Source: Mycolicibacter virginiensis
GTDB taxonomy: Bacteria; Actinomycetota; Actinomycetes; Mycobacteriales; Mycobacteriaceae
DNA length: 64,000 nt
Direction of reading: 5' to 3'
NCBI RefSeq assembly: GCF_022374935.2
Contig: NZ_CP092430.2
Coordinates: 3,162,001 to 3,226,000 of the forward strand
The notes below the pieces were generated by a model. The model had not been told where the DNA came from and ran no database searches. It was given only the letters and a program-made list of their open reading frames with translations. Within the stretch, counting starts at the first letter, position 1. Every line of letters begins with the position of its first letter. A program made the translations under genes and the position numbers. Positions 13,095-23,147 of the stretch are shown here, piece by piece.

Positions 13095-14567
13095 TCATCG
13101 CGCTTCCCCAACGCCGTCTCGGGCGCTCCGCAGCCGGGTCAAGCTGCGGTTTGAGCCCAACAGTTCCAGCGACTCGAACAGCGGCGGACTGACCAATCCG
13201 CCGGAGACCCCGACCCGGATCGGGCCGAACGCCTTGCGCGGTTTGAGCCCCAGATCGTCCAGCAGCGCGGCCTTCAGGGCAGCCTCGATGTTGGCGGTGG
13301 TCCACTCCCCCACGCCCTCCAGCGCCGCGATAGCGGCATCCAGCACCGGAGCCGCGTCGGGGCCCAGCTCCTTGGCGGCGGCCCGCGGGTCCAGCTCGTA
13401 GTGCGCGTCGTTGAAGAACTTCAGCAGCGGCCATGCATCGCCGAGCACCACGATGCGGGTCTGCACCAGCGCAGCGGCCACCGCGAAGCCGGTGTCGTCC
13501 AGGCCGGTGTCATGTCCGTGGGTGTCGAGGAAACTGCGCAACCGTGCGGTGAAGTCGTCCAGCTCGAGCAGCCGGATGTGCTCGGCGTTGAGCGCATCGG
13601 CCTTCTTCTGGTCGAACCGGGCCGGGTTGGAGTTGACGTTGATCACATCGAACGCGGCGACCATCTCGTCGAGACTGAACACGTCGCGGTCGTCGGCGAT
13701 AGACCAGCCCAGCAGTGCCAGATAATTCAACAGCCCCTCGGGGATGAAACCTCGGTCGCGATGCGCGAAAAGGTTCGACTGCGGGTCACGCTTGGACAGC
13801 TTCTTGGTGCCCTCACCCAAAACGGTTGGCAGGTGGCCGAATTCCGGGATGCGATCAGCCACGCCGATGCGAATCAACGCCTGATACAGCGCGATCTGGC
13901 GCGGCGTGGACGGCAACAGGTCCTCGCCGCGCAGCACGTGAGTGATCTTCATCATGGCGTCATCGACCGGGTTGACCAACGTATACAGCGGGTCCCCGTT
14001 GGCACGTGTCAGCGCGAAATCGGGAACAGTGCCCGCCGGAAAGGATGTCTGCCCGCGCACCAGATCCGCCCAACCGAGCTCGGTATCGGGCATCCGCAGC
14101 CGCACGACCGGCTTGCGGCCCTCGGCCAGAAAAGTGGCCCGCTGCTCCGCGGTCAGCTCGCGGTCGAAGTTGTCGTAACCCAGCTTGGGGTTGCGGCCGG
14201 CGGCAAGGTGGCGGGCCTCGACCTCCTCCGGGGTGGAGAACGCTTCGTAAGCCTCTCCCGCCGCCAGCAGCTGCGCCACCACATCACGGTGGATGTCGGC
14301 GCGCTGCGACTGCCGGTACGGGCCGTAGGGGCCGCCCACCTCCGGCCCCTCGTCCCAGTCCAGATGCAGCCAGCGCAGCGCGTCCAGCAGCGCCAAGTAG
14401 CTTTCCTCGCTGTCGCGTTCGGCGTCAGTGTCCTCGACCCGGAAGACCATGGTTCCGCCGGTGTGGCGGGCGTACGCCCAGTTGAACAGGGCGGTACGGA
14501 TCAGCCCGACGTGCGGCGTGCCGGTCGGTGACGGACAGAACCGGACACGAACACCAGATGTGGTCAC
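13095..14567 (-). CDS. gltX: Glutamyl-tRNA synthetase
   Basis: 490 residues from GTG 14567. The class I motifs are visible: the HIGH-type [10 protein letters not shown] near the N-terminus and KLSKRD (about residue 256). The catalytic region has [14 protein letters not shown]. Actinobacteria lack GlnRS, so the enzyme normally works with GatCAB for Gln-tRNA (established); gatB lies at 60826 here. The start overlaps the stop of the FAH-family gene by 4 bp (GTGA), so the two are probably coupled. Confidence 0.97.
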   Translation of the reverse strand: MTTSGVRVRFCPSPTGTPHVGLIRTALFNWAYARHTGGTMVFRVEDTDAERDSEESYLALLDALRWLHLDWDEGPEVGGPYGPYRQSQRADIHRDVVAQLLAAGEAYEAFSTPEEVEARHLAAGRNPKLGYDNFDRELTAEQRATFLAEGRKPVVRLRMPDTELGWADLVRGQTSFPAGTVPDFALTRANGDPLYTLVNPVDDAMMKITHVLRGEDLLPSTPRQIALYQALIRIGVADRIPEFGHLPTVLGEGTKKLSKRDPQSNLFAHRDRGFIPEGLLNYLALLGWSIADDRDVFSLDEMVAAFDVINVNSNPARFDQKKADALNAEHIRLLELDDFTARLRSFLDTHGHDTGLDDTGFAVAAALVQTRIVVLGDAWPLLKFFNDAHYELDPRAAAKELGPDAAPVLDAAIAALEGVGEWTTANIEAALKAALLDDLGLKPRKAFGPIRVGVSGGLVSPPLFESLELLGSNRSLTRLRSARDGVGEAR

Positions 14568-15352
14568 GAGTTTCCTTTGCGGATAACCGGATTGGACAGG
14601 GTGCCAATGCCTTCGATGGATACGGACACGGTGTCACCGTGCTCGATGGGGCCGACACCCTCGGGGGTGCCGGTCAGGAGGATGTCGCCGGGCAGCAGCG
14701 TCATCACCGCGGAGATCCACTCCACGATGGCGCCGATGTCGTGCATCATCAGCGAAGTTCTGCTGTCCTGCTTCAACACCCCATTGACCTCGGTGCGAAT
14801 CGCCAGGTCAGCGGGGTCGACGTCGGTGACGATCCACGGTCCGATCGGGCAGAAGGTGTCGTGGCCTTTAGCCCGGGTCCACTGACCGTCGGACTGTTGC
14901 TGGTCACGGGCCGACACGTCGTTGCCGATGGTGTAGCCCAGGATGTTGTCCTTGGCCCGTGCGGCCGGAACGTCCTTGCACGGACGCGAGATAACTACGG
15001 CCAGCTCGCCTTCGAAGTGCACCGGGGAAGCATTGGCAGGCAGCTGAATCGGCACGTTGGGCCCGATGATGGCGGTATTGGGCTTGAGGAACATCGTCGG
15101 GTTGGCCGGTGGGGCACCGCCCATTTCGGCGATGTGGGCCGCGTAGTTCTTGCCGATACAGACCACCTTGCTGGCCAGGATCGGTGCCAGCAGGCGCACG
15201 TCGGCCAGCGGCCAGGACCGGCCGGTGAACTCCGGTGTGCCGAACGGGTGCTCGGCGATCTCGCGGGCGGTCATCTCGTGTGGCCGGTCCGGGTCTCCTT
15301 CAATACTGACGAAGGCGACACCGTCCGGGCTGGCAATTCGGCCTAGTCGCAT
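14564..15352 (-). CDS. Fumarylacetoacetate hydrolase family protein
   Basis: 262 residues from ATG 15352 ([11 protein letters not shown]). The FAH fold is recognised from [42 protein letters not shown] (metal-binding acidic residues), [14 protein letters not shown] and [14 protein letters not shown]. Members act as 5-oxopent-3-ene-1,2,5-tricarboxylate decarboxylases, acylpyruvases or oxaloacetate decarboxylases; the substrate cannot be told here. It corresponds to Rv2993c by position and is coupled to gltX. The upstream side meets a tandem-repeat cluster. Confidence 0.9.
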   Translation of the reverse strand: MRLGRIASPDGVAFVSIEGDPDRPHEMTAREIAEHPFGTPEFTGRSWPLADVRLLAPILASKVVCIGKNYAAHIAEMGGAPPANPTMFLKPNTAIIGPNVPIQLPANASPVHFEGELAVVISRPCKDVPAARAKDNILGYTIGNDVSARDQQQSDGQWTRAKGHDTFCPIGPWIVTDVDPADLAIRTEVNGVLKQDSRTSLMMHDIGAIVEWISAVMTLLPGDILLTGTPEGVGPIEHGDTVSVSIEGIGTLSNPVIRKGNS

Positions 15353-15370
15353 TCGAGCAAGCCTAATGGC

Positions 15371-15562
15371 GATCACAAGCGCGGCGGAGCCGGGCGCAGT
15401 GGGTCGCCATCGACCAACACAAGCCGATCACAAGCGCGGCGGAGCCGGGCGCAGTGGGTCGCCATCAACCAACACAAGCCGATCACAAGCGCGGCGGAGC
15501 CGAGCGCAGTGGGTCGCCATCAACCAACACAAGCCGATCACAAGCGCGGCGGAGCCGGGCGC
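15371..15562. repeat. Tandem 55-bp repeats, three full units and a partial fourth
   Basis: Units start at 15371, 15426, 15481 and 15536, each with the core GCGGCGGAGCCGGGCG (one G to A change in unit 3). In the first unit ATGGCGA on the left pairs with TCGCCAT on the right. The last unit changes after the core into a GCTGGGGGCAC...CCGCTTGCGGAGGATGGG extension (about 15561-15613), also found in the 37800 cluster. The repeats fill the 321-bp divergent gap between the FAH gene and the MFS gene, where I see no gene. Confidence 0.9.
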
Positions 15563-15673
15563 TGGGGGCACTCCCCTACCTACGGTGGGTGCCCACCCGC
15601 TTGCGGAGGATGGGTCGCCACCAATCGGCTCAGGTCGCCTACCGGGTAGGTGGGCCTGTGGAAACATGGTCGG

Positions 15674-16930
15674 ATGTCCACCGAGCCGATCGGGAAAGCC
15701 GCTCGCTGGTCGGTCGTGGTCGTCGCTCTGATGGCGACGCTGTGTTCATTCGTCTTCATCAACGGCATCGCCTTCGTCATCCCCATGTTGGAGACCAAGA
15801 GGGAAACCAACCTGGCAATGGCCGGCCTGCTGGCCTCCATGCCCAGCTTCGGAATGGTGCTGACCCTGTTCGCCTGGGGAGCGCTGTTGGACCGCATCGG
15901 CGAGCGGATCGTGTTGAGCGTGGGTTCGGCGTTGACCGCGCTGGCCACGTTCGCGGCGGCATCGATGGAGTCGCTGGTCGGCGTCGGCGCATTCCTGTTT
16001 CTCGGAGGTATGGCCGCCGCCAGTGCCAACAGCGCCAGCGGGCGGTTGGTGACCGGCTGGTTCCCGCCTCACCAGCGCGGACTGGTGATGGGTATCCGCC
16101 AGACCGCCCAGCCGCTGGGCATCGCGTTGGGGGCCGAGGTGATTCCCGAGCTGGCCGAGCACGGGCTGGCACGGGCGCTGATGTTCCCGGCAACGCTGTG
16201 CGCCGTTGCGGCGGTGGCGTGCGCGATCGGTGTCGTCGATCCACCGCGCAGGCCACGATCGGCGGCCTCCGGCACCGAACTGGCCAGCCCCTACAGCGAT
16301 TCAAAGGTGCTGTGGCGCATCCACTTGTCTTCGGCTCTGTTGATGGTTCCGCAGTGCGTGCTCGCCACATTCATGCTGGTGTGGCTGATCGTGGACACCG
16401 ACTGGTCGATCGCCGCCGCAGGCGGTCTGGTGACGGTGTCGCAGTTGCTCGGCGCCGCCGGGCGAGTGGCGGCCGGTCGGTGGTCCGACCGGGTGCGCTC
16501 GCGGCTGCGGCCGATTCGCAGCCTCGCCGTCGCCGGGGCGCTGGCGATGCTGGCGCTGGGCACCGCCGACTATCTGCACTCCCGTCTCGCCGAAGCGACG
16601 ATGGTCATCGCAGCGGTTATCACCGTGCTGGACAACGGATTGGCATCGACAGCAGTCGCCGAAATCGCCGGCCCGTACTGGAGCGGGCGCGCGCTGGGCA
16701 TCCAGAACACCACCCAGCGGCTGACCGCCGGCATCGCTCCCCCGCTCTTCGGTGCGCTGATCGGCGCCGCCGGCTACCCGGTGGCCTTCGCGCTGTGCGG
16801 ACTGTTCCCCCTGGCCGCCATGCGTTTGGTACCGGTCAGCGCCGAGCCAGAAGGCCGCTCGGTGCTCGAAGCGCTGCGGACCCTCCGAGTGCCGCCCGGG
16901 CCGCCGCCCGATACGCCAGCGCAACCCTGA
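15674..16930 (+). CDS. Major facilitator superfamily transporter
   Basis: 418 residues from ATG 15674 (MSTEPIGKAARWS). Hydrophobic segments fit 12 transmembrane helices. The loop 2-3 MFS motif is GALLDRIGERIVLSVGS, and a related motif (GRVAAGRWSDRVRSR) occurs in the second half. The position matches Rv2994. The substrate is unknown. It is separated by 26 bp from ectA on the same strand, so it could be read with the ectoine genes, but its orthologue exists in species without them. Confidence 0.88.
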   Translation: MSTEPIGKAARWSVVVVALMATLCSFVFINGIAFVIPMLETKRETNLAMAGLLASMPSFGMVLTLFAWGALLDRIGERIVLSVGSALTALATFAAASMESLVGVGAFLFLGGMAAASANSASGRLVTGWFPPHQRGLVMGIRQTAQPLGIALGAEVIPELAEHGLARALMFPATLCAVAAVACAIGVVDPPRRPRSAASGTELASPYSDSKVLWRIHLSSALLMVPQCVLATFMLVWLIVDTDWSIAAAGGLVTVSQLLGAAGRVAAGRWSDRVRSRLRPIRSLAVAGALAMLALGTADYLHSRLAEATMVIAAVITVLDNGLASTAVAEIAGPYWSGRALGIQNTTQRLTAGIAPPLFGALIGAAGYPVAFALCGLFPLAAMRLVPVSAEPEGRSVLEALRTLRVPPGPPPDTPAQP

Positions 16931-16956
16931 GCCCGCCGGCAAGTACCGTCGAAACG

Positions 16957-17466
16957 ATGACGGATACGGATCATGTCCGGCTTCGGACACCAACTGTGGC
17001 GGACGGCCAGGCCCTATGGCAGATGGCGGTCGACAGCGCCACTCTCGACGTCAATTCGCCTTACGCCTACCTGCTTTGGTGCCGCGATTTCGCCTCTACC
17101 TCGGTAGTTGCCGAGGTCGACGGAGTCCCGGGCGGCTATGTCACCGGCTATCGGCGTCCCGAGCAGCCACAGACCCTGATGGTCTGGCAGGTGGCAGTCA
17201 ACGCGGCCCACCGGGGAGCCGGCCTGGCCGGCCGGATGCTCGATCACCTGGCGACTACGCAGGTCACTCAAGGCGTTACCCATCTTGAGACCTCGATCAC
17301 ACCGGACAACGACGCCAGCCGACGGCTCTTCAGCGCCTTCGCCCGCCGATGGGACGCATCACTGGAGTGTTCCGTGCTGTTCGGAGCGGATTTGTTCGCC
17401 GAATCTCATCTGGCAGAAGAACTGTTTCGCATCGGACCGCTTCGGGTACACCCACGTCGCCAGTGA
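16957..17466 (+). CDS. ectA: L-2,4-diaminobutyrate acetyltransferase
   Basis: 169 residues from ATG 16957. It acetylates the gamma-amino group of L-2,4-diaminobutyrate with acetyl-CoA, the second step of ectoine synthesis. The GNAT acetyl-CoA loop is VNAAHRGAGLAGRMLDHLA, with LETSITPDNDASRRLF downstream as in EctA. The function is secured by ectB, ectC and ectD following in order. A 188-bp gap separates it from ectB. Confidence 0.95.
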   Translation: MTDTDHVRLRTPTVADGQALWQMAVDSATLDVNSPYAYLLWCRDFASTSVVAEVDGVPGGYVTGYRRPEQPQTLMVWQVAVNAAHRGAGLAGRMLDHLATTQVTQGVTHLETSITPDNDASRRLFSAFARRWDASLECSVLFGADLFAESHLAEELFRIGPLRVHPRRQ

Positions 17467-17654
17467 GGGCGTGGCAAGGTTGAGATCACAAAATGGTCTC
17501 GGTAAGGTCACGAACGCGCAAACGTGAGCCCCGACAGACCTAGGCCGGGGGCATACGAGCGGGGTGGTGGGTCGAGCCGAGATCACCCGCGGCACGAGTT
17601 TGATGTCGACCTGTCGTTCCGTTCCGTTGTATGTGACCGACGGACGGAGGAACT
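17467..17654. other. ectA-ectB intergenic spacer
   Basis: This 188-bp spacer is long for an ect operon. It ends with a strong Shine-Dalgarno (CGGAGGAAC) before ectB. I see no terminator hairpin and no convincing ORF, so an internal ectB promoter is possible but not demonstrated. Confidence 0.4.
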
Positions 17655-18932
17655 ATGACGATTTTCGAAACCCTGGAATCCGAAGTACGAAGTTATTGCC
17701 GGTCGTGGCCGGTGACGTTCGACCGGGCCAGCGGCTCCCGGATGTGGGATGTCAACGGCAAGGAGTATCTGGACTTCTTTGCCGGCGCCGGAGCGCTCAA
17801 CTACGGCCACAACCACCCGGATCTGAGGGCGCCGCTGCTCGAATACCTGAGCTCGGATCGAGTGGTGCACAGCCTCGACATGAACACCGTCGCGAAGGCC
17901 GAGTTCCTGGAGCGCTTCAACGACGTGATCCTCAAACCTCGCGAGCTCGACTACAAGGTGCAGTTTCCGGGCCCCACTGGGACCAACGCGGTGGAATCGG
18001 CTCTGAAACTGGTGCGCAAGGTCACTGGCCGCGAGAGCATCATCAGCTTTACCAACGCATTTCACGGCATGACGCTGGGTTCGCTGAGTGTCACCGGCAA
18101 CTCGATGAAGCGCGGCGGCGCCGGGATCCCGCTGGTGCACGCCACGCCGATGCCCTATGACAACTACCTCGATGGCGTAGTGCCCGACTTCATCTGGTTC
18201 GAGCGCCTGCTCGATGACAGCGGCAGCGGCCTGAATGAGCCGGCGGGGGTGATCGTCGAGACCGTTCAGGGTGAAGGCGGAATCAATGTGGCCCGCCTGG
18301 AATGGTTGCGCGGCCTGTCCGATCTGTGCCAGCGCCACAACCTGCTGCTGATCGTCGATGACGTCCAGATGGGCTGCGGGCGCACCGGGCCCTTCTTCAG
18401 CTTCGAGGCGGCCGGCATCGTTCCCGACATCGTCTGCTTGTCCAAGTCGATCAGCGGGTACGGGCTTCCGATGGCATTGACGCTGCTCAAGCCCGAACTG
18501 GATGTGTGGGAGCCGGGCGAGCACAACGGCACATTCCGCGGCCAGAACCCATCATTCGTGACCGCCGCGGCGGCGCTGAACTTCTGGACCGACAACCGTC
18601 TGGAGAAGTCCGTGCTGCGCAAGGGCGAACTGATCGAACAGGCGCTGACCGAAGTGGTGGACCCGATCCCCGGCGTCACCACCCGGGGCCGTGGGCTGAT
18701 TCGCGGTGTGGCCTTCGAACGCCCCGAGCTGGCAAGCGCGGTATGCCGCGAAGCCTTCGAGCGCGGCCTGCTGTTGGAGACCTCTGGTCCTGAGGGCGAG
18801 GTCGTAAAAATGATGCCGCCGTTGGTCATTGACGATGACGACCTGGCCGAAGGTCTGATGATCGCCGCCAAGTCGATCGAAGCCGTCGCCGCCCGCGAAC
18901 TCACCGCAACCACCTCAGGAGCCAGCCGATGA
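17655..18932 (+). CDS. ectB: Diaminobutyrate--2-oxoglutarate transaminase
   Basis: 425 residues. This class III PLP aminotransferase converts aspartate semialdehyde and glutamate to 2,4-diaminobutyrate. The PLP lysine is in [12 protein letters not shown] (about residue 264). The Asp of [27 protein letters not shown] and the ectB-typical LNYGHNHP region are visible. GGAGGA lies just upstream of the ATG. The stop overlaps the ectC start by 4 bp. Confidence 0.96.
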   Translation: MTIFETLESEVRSYCRSWPVTFDRASGSRMWDVNGKEYLDFFAGAGALNYGHNHPDLRAPLLEYLSSDRVVHSLDMNTVAKAEFLERFNDVILKPRELDYKVQFPGPTGTNAVESALKLVRKVTGRESIISFTNAFHGMTLGSLSVTGNSMKRGGAGIPLVHATPMPYDNYLDGVVPDFIWFERLLDDSGSGLNEPAGVIVETVQGEGGINVARLEWLRGLSDLCQRHNLLLIVDDVQMGCGRTGPFFSFEAAGIVPDIVCLSKSISGYGLPMALTLLKPELDVWEPGEHNGTFRGQNPSFVTAAAALNFWTDNRLEKSVLRKGELIEQALTEVVDPIPGVTTRGRGLIRGVAFERPELASAVCREAFERGLLLETSGPEGEVVKMMPPLVIDDDDLAEGLMIAAKSIEAVAARELTATTSGASR

Positions 18933-19336
18933 TCGTCCGTACCCTCGCCGAGATCAAGGGCACCGACCGCGACGTCCAGTCCAAGACGTGGAACAGCCAG
19001 CGACTGCTGCTGGCCCGCGACGGACAGCGGTTCTCGATGCACGAGACCTGCCTGTACGCCGGAACTGAAACGTCGATGTGGTACGCCAACCACGTTGAGG
19101 CGGTGTACTGCGTGGGCGGCGAAGGCGAGCTGATCAACGACGAGACCGGCGAGGTACACCCGCTGCATGACGGCACGCTGTACCTGCTCGACGGTCACGA
19201 GCACCACCGGGTCATCGCCCACACCGACCTGCGCATGGTGTGCGTATTCGATCCGCCGGTCACCGGGCAGGAGGTGCACGACGACACCGGCGCGTACCCC
19301 CTGCTCACTGAACAACCACAGGAGACGGCATCGTGA
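18929..19336 (+). CDS. ectC: L-ectoine synthase
   Basis: 135 residues, a cupin that cyclises N-acetyl-diaminobutyrate to ectoine. It begins [16 protein letters not shown], the usual EctC N-terminus. The metal-binding cupin strand [19 protein letters not shown] and the [10 protein letters not shown] region are visible. It overlaps ectB and ectD by 4 bp on each side. Confidence 0.96.
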   Translation: MIVRTLAEIKGTDRDVQSKTWNSQRLLLARDGQRFSMHETCLYAGTETSMWYANHVEAVYCVGGEGELINDETGEVHPLHDGTLYLLDGHEHHRVIAHTDLRMVCVFDPPVTGQEVHDDTGAYPLLTEQPQETAS

Positions 19337-20235
19337 CTCCTCCTCTGGCCGAAACCCTCACCGACCGCTACCCCACGCGCAACAACGTCACGATCGGTAT
19401 CGAACCCCGGCACGACCCGGTGGTCTGGACTACCGGGCTCAACGGCGGCCCGTTGAGCCCGGACCGTGTCGCGCAGTTCGACGCCGACGGATTTCTGGCC
19501 GTCGACACCCTGGTAGACACCGACGTGGTGGCGGACCTGCGTAACGAACTTGACCGCCTGCGGGCCGACGCCGCGCTGGCCGCAGACGAGCGTTCGATCT
19601 GCGAGCGCGACAGCGGCCAGATCCGGTCCATCTTCGAGGTGCACCGGATCAGCCCGGCGTTCGCCGCGCTGGTCGCCGACCCGCGCCTGGTGGGACCGGC
19701 CCGTCAACTGCTCGGATCCGATGTCTATGTGCACCAGAGCCGGGTCAACTTCAAGCCGGGGTTCAATGGCCGAGAGTTCTACTGGCACTCCGATTTTGAG
19801 ACCTGGCATGCCGAAGACGGCATGCCCACCCCGCGCGCGGTCAGCGTCTCGGTGGCCCTCACCGAGAACCTGGACAGCAACGGGTCGCTGATGATCATGC
19901 CCGGCTCGCATCGTTGGTTCGTGTCGTGCCCGGGCCAGACCCCGCCGGATCACTACCGCTCGTCGCTCAAGCAGCAGGAGATCGGCACGCCCGACGATGC
20001 GAGCCTGACCTGGCTGGCCGATCAACACGGGATTCGTCAGATCACCGGCCCGGCCGGGTCTGCGGTGTTCTTCGACAGCAACTGCATGCACGGCTCGAGC
20101 AGCAACATCACGCCGTACGCGCGCTCGAACGTCTTCATTGTCTACAACAGCGTGGACAACGCCCTGGTGGAGCCGTTCGGCGCTGCCGTTCCGCGACCGA
20201 CATTCATTGCCAGCCGCGTCTTCGATCCGGTCTAG
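19333..20235 (+). CDS. ectD: Ectoine 5-hydroxylase
   Basis: 300 residues from GTG 19333. This non-haem Fe(II)/2-oxoglutarate dioxygenase converts ectoine to 5-hydroxyectoine. The iron ligands are seen as His152 and Asp154 ([17 protein letters not shown]) and His253 (CMHGSSSN). The EctD signature around that segment is conserved, so this strain should make hydroxyectoine. It is translationally coupled to ectC and followed after 27 bp by a DUF3830 gene. Confidence 0.96.
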   Translation: MTPPLAETLTDRYPTRNNVTIGIEPRHDPVVWTTGLNGGPLSPDRVAQFDADGFLAVDTLVDTDVVADLRNELDRLRADAALAADERSICERDSGQIRSIFEVHRISPAFAALVADPRLVGPARQLLGSDVYVHQSRVNFKPGFNGREFYWHSDFETWHAEDGMPTPRAVSVSVALTENLDSNGSLMIMPGSHRWFVSCPGQTPPDHYRSSLKQQEIGTPDDASLTWLADQHGIRQITGPAGSAVFFDSNCMHGSSSNITPYARSNVFIVYNSVDNALVEPFGAAVPRPTFIASRVFDPV

Positions 20236-20262
20236 AACCGGCCGGGGAGGAAAGGGACCGCT

Positions 20263-20754
20263 GTGGCACGTTTCCTGTCCATCACGCTGACCGGACGTGG
20301 GGTTTCTTGCCGGGCGCGACTGCTCGACGAGCAGGCGCCCCTTACCTGCGCCGTGGTCTGGGAGGCGTTACCCGTCGCCGGGCAGGCCTTTCACGGCAAG
20401 TACGCCCGCAACGAGGTCTACACGCTCTTGCCGCCGTTGGGCACGCCGGGCCGGGAGAACACCACGGTCACGCCGATCCCCGGCGACGTCTGCTTCTTCG
20501 ACTTCGATGCCGGCGACATCGGCAACCCCGCCTACGGTTATGACAAAGACGGCCAAGCGAATTCACCGCTGGGCGCCACGGACCTAGCGATCTTCTACGG
20601 CCGCAACAACTTGCTCATCAACGGCGACGTCGGGTGGGTGCCCGGCAATGTCTTCGCCACAATCGAGGACGGCCTGACCGAGATGGCCGCCGCATGCAAC
20701 GACTTGTGGATGGCCGGCGCGGTCGGCGAACAGTTGGCCTTCACAAGGGCCTAG
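20263..20754 (+). CDS. DUF3830 (cyclophilin-like fold) protein
   Basis: 163 residues from GTG 20263, with GGGGAGGAAAGG upstream. It has DUF3830-like features: RFLSITLTGRGVSCRARLLDEQAPLTC at the N-terminus, GRENTTVTPIPGDVCFFDF, IFYGRNNLLI and GNVFATIEDGL. The family is thought to adopt a cyclophilin-like beta barrel and is not characterised. It sits 27 bp after ectD on the same strand, but its natural partners look like the amidase, dehydrogenase and maleate-isomerase-like genes that follow. Confidence concerns the family, not a function. Confidence 0.7.
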   Translation: MARFLSITLTGRGVSCRARLLDEQAPLTCAVVWEALPVAGQAFHGKYARNEVYTLLPPLGTPGRENTTVTPIPGDVCFFDFDAGDIGNPAYGYDKDGQANSPLGATDLAIFYGRNNLLINGDVGWVPGNVFATIEDGLTEMAAACNDLWMAGAVGEQLAFTRA

Positions 20755-20773
20755 CAAAGGCGTGACCGACCGG

Positions 20774-22144
20774 TCAGGCAAAGACCCGCTCGGCGAACAG
20801 ACCCGCCGCCAACACCAGATCGTCGCTGTGCCGGGGCCCGATGATCTGCATGCCGATCGGCAGCCCATCCGATGTGGTGCCGATCGGGATGCTCAGCGCC
20901 GGCTGTTGAGTCATGTTGAACGGGTATGTGAAAGGCGTCCACTGCGCCCACCACCGCATATCGGATTCGACTGGCACGTCGTGGCCGGCGGTGAAGGCCG
21001 CAATCGGAACGGTCGGCGTGATCAGCAGGTTGTGCCGTTCGTGGAAGCGCCCCATGGCCACTCCCAGATCCACACTGACTTGGCGGGCGGCCAGATAGTC
21101 GACGCCGGAAACCGCCGTCCCCCGATCCCACATGTCAGCCAGCCCGGGGTCGACCAGCCCGCGGTCGATTTCCCGGCCACGCAGGCTGCCCGCTGCCCCG
21201 GTTGCCCACAGCACCTCGAACGCGTCGATCGGATCGGCGAAGCCGGGATCGGCCGCCAGGACGTTCAATCCCGCGTCGGCCAGCGCCTGAACCGCCTCCG
21301 CCACCGCGGACTCGACCTGCGGGTCGACGTCGACATATCCCAGAGTCGGCGAGTAGGCGACGTCGAGACCGACCACGTCGCGCCGGACTTCGCCGCGGTA
21401 GGTCGTCAAAGTCGCCGGCAATGATGTGGGGTCGCGAAAGTCCGGCAGCGCGATGATGTCCATCAGCACCGCGGCGTCTTCGACGGTCCGGGTTATCGGG
21501 CCGGCGTGCGCCAGCGGCCCGAACGGACTGATCGGATACATCGGCACTCGTCCATGAGTGGGTTTGAAGCCGACCACACCACAGAAGCTCGCGGGAATCC
21601 GGATACTTCCGCCACCGTCGGTGCCGATAGCCAAGGGCGCCATTCCGGCGGCAACCGCGGCGGCGCTGCCGCCCGAGGAGCCACCCGCGGTGCGACTGGT
21701 GTCGGCGGGGTTGCGGGTGATACCGGTGCGCGGGCTGTCGGTGACGCCTTTCCACGCCAGTTCCGGAGTGGTTGTCTTACCGAGCAACACCATGCCGTCG
21801 TTGCGGATCTTGTCCACCGCTGGGCTGTCGTCGGGCCATGGCCCCGCCGCGTCGGCGAGCAGCGATCCCCGCAAAGTCGGCCAACCGGCCGTGTGAAAGA
21901 CGTCTTTGATCGCGATCGGCACCCCGTCGAGCAGGCCCTTGGTGTAGTTGCCGCCCCAGCGGACCTCGGACTTGCGGGCTTCCGACAGCGCAGTCTCTTC
22001 GTCGACCAGGCAGAAGGCGTTGACCTCGCCGTCGCGTTCACTGATCGCGGCGAGCGCGGCCGCGGTGGCTTCCACCGGAGAGAGCTCGCCGGAGGTATAG
22101 GCGGCAACCAGTTGCAGGGCGGTCAGTTCGGTCGGCTCGGTCAT
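20774..22144 (-). CDS. Amidase signature family hydrolase
   Basis: 456 residues from ATG 22144. The Ser-cisSer-Lys triad is visible: Lys80 in GVPIAIKDVF, the cis-Ser in GGSSGGSAAAVAAG (residues 154-167) and the nucleophile Ser180 in GTDGGGSIRIPASFCG. The family hydrolyses C-N amide bonds; the substrate is unknown. It lies 10 bp downstream of the 2-hydroxyacid dehydrogenase on the same strand, so the two are probably one transcript. The neighbourhood suggests an amide intermediate of a nitrogen compound (inference). Confidence 0.88.
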   Translation of the reverse strand: MTEPTELTALQLVAAYTSGELSPVEATAAALAAISERDGEVNAFCLVDEETALSEARKSEVRWGGNYTKGLLDGVPIAIKDVFHTAGWPTLRGSLLADAAGPWPDDSPAVDKIRNDGMVLLGKTTTPELAWKGVTDSPRTGITRNPADTSRTAGGSSGGSAAAVAAGMAPLAIGTDGGGSIRIPASFCGVVGFKPTHGRVPMYPISPFGPLAHAGPITRTVEDAAVLMDIIALPDFRDPTSLPATLTTYRGEVRRDVVGLDVAYSPTLGYVDVDPQVESAVAEAVQALADAGLNVLAADPGFADPIDAFEVLWATGAAGSLRGREIDRGLVDPGLADMWDRGTAVSGVDYLAARQVSVDLGVAMGRFHERHNLLITPTVPIAAFTAGHDVPVESDMRWWAQWTPFTYPFNMTQQPALSIPIGTTSDGLPIGMQIIGPRHSDDLVLAAGLFAERVFA

Positions 22145-22154
22145 CTCAGCCCCC

Positions 22155-23123
22155 TCAGCCGGTTCCACTGGATGCGTACCGGATCATCTGCTTATCGACG
22201 ACGTTGTGCAGTGGCTGCCCAGCGACATACCGCCTGAAGTTTGCGATGAACTGCTGCTGCAACAGGTTCCGCCAACCCCGGATATCACCGCTGTTATGCG
22301 GCGTCAGGCTGACGTTGGGCGCACTCCACAGCGGATGATCGGCCGGGAGCGGCTCTGGGTCGACGACATCGAGGGCCGCGCCGGCGATGACGCCGCCCTG
22401 CAGCGCCGCCACCAGAGCGCCGGTGTCCACCAGCTCGCCGCGCCCCACGTTGATCAGCCGCGCCGAGGGCCGCATCGCGTCAAGAACGCCGGCATCGACC
22501 ATGCCCCGGGTCTGCGGTGTCAATGGCGCGGCCAGCACCACATAGTCGGCATCGGTGACTGCGGTGAGCATGTCGGTGGTGATCGAGCCGAAGTCGGGGT
22601 CCTCGCGCGCGCGGCGACCCACACCACGTACCGACATGCCCACGGCCCGCAGCAACCGGGAGATGGCCCGGCCCACCGGCCCCGGCCCGACGATCGTGAC
22701 CGACGCACCGGCGATCGGCTCACTGTCGAAGTGCTCCCACCGGTGGAGACGCTGCGCGTCCCCGGAGCGCCGGAAGTCCTTGGCGAAGGCCAGGATCTGC
22801 CCCAGCACATATTCGGCAATGGGTTCCTCGAAGATGCCGCGCGAATTGGTGACCACGACATCGCTGTCGATCAGCCCGTCGAACAGCACGGCGTCCACGC
22901 CGATCGCGGCGACTTGTACCCACCGCAACGCCTCGGCGGAAGACCACACCGATTCCAGTGCAGGAGAAGAGAAATCATATAGAAACAGCACGTCGGCGCC
23001 GACAATCCCGTCGGCCAGCCGCGACGACGGAACCATGCGCAGCTCCGCGTCTGCGCTAATCGAATCGAGTTGGGCGGGAACCGACTCACCGTGCTGGACG
23101 GTCACCACCGGCCGCGCGTCCAC
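22155..23123 (-). CDS. D-2-hydroxyacid dehydrogenase family protein
   Basis: 322 residues from GTG 23123. The NAD-binding loop is VTIVGPGPVGRAISRLLRAVG; the second glycine-motif position is unusual (GPGPVG against GxGxxG). The catalytic Arg (NVGRGELVD), Glu (DVVDPEPLP) and His (LTPHNSGD) are present. The substrate is unknown; relatives act on D-2-hydroxyacids or glyoxylate. It diverges from the maleate-isomerase-like gene with only 24 bp between GTG 23123 and ATG 23148, so the true start of one of them is probably further inside. Confidence 0.85.
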   Translation of the reverse strand: MDARPVVTVQHGESVPAQLDSISADAELRMVPSSRLADGIVGADVLFLYDFSSPALESVWSSAEALRWVQVAAIGVDAVLFDGLIDSDVVVTNSRGIFEEPIAEYVLGQILAFAKDFRRSGDAQRLHRWEHFDSEPIAGASVTIVGPGPVGRAISRLLRAVGMSVRGVGRRAREDPDFGSITTDMLTAVTDADYVVLAAPLTPQTRGMVDAGVLDAMRPSARLINVGRGELVDTGALVAALQGGVIAGAALDVVDPEPLPADHPLWSAPNVSLTPHNSGDIRGWRNLLQQQFIANFRRYVAGQPLHNVVDKQMIRYASSGTG

Positions 23124-23147
23124 ATTGACACCGTAAAAACAGATCGT

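Noticed and set aside
15454..16956. Long open frame in front of ectA
   Set aside because: It overlaps the MFS gene in another frame, contains repeat-derived sequence and is Arg-rich; ectA begins at ATG 16957.
17467..17654. Riboswitch or terminator between ectA and ectB
   Set aside because: No clear hairpin or conserved riboswitch core could be seen.
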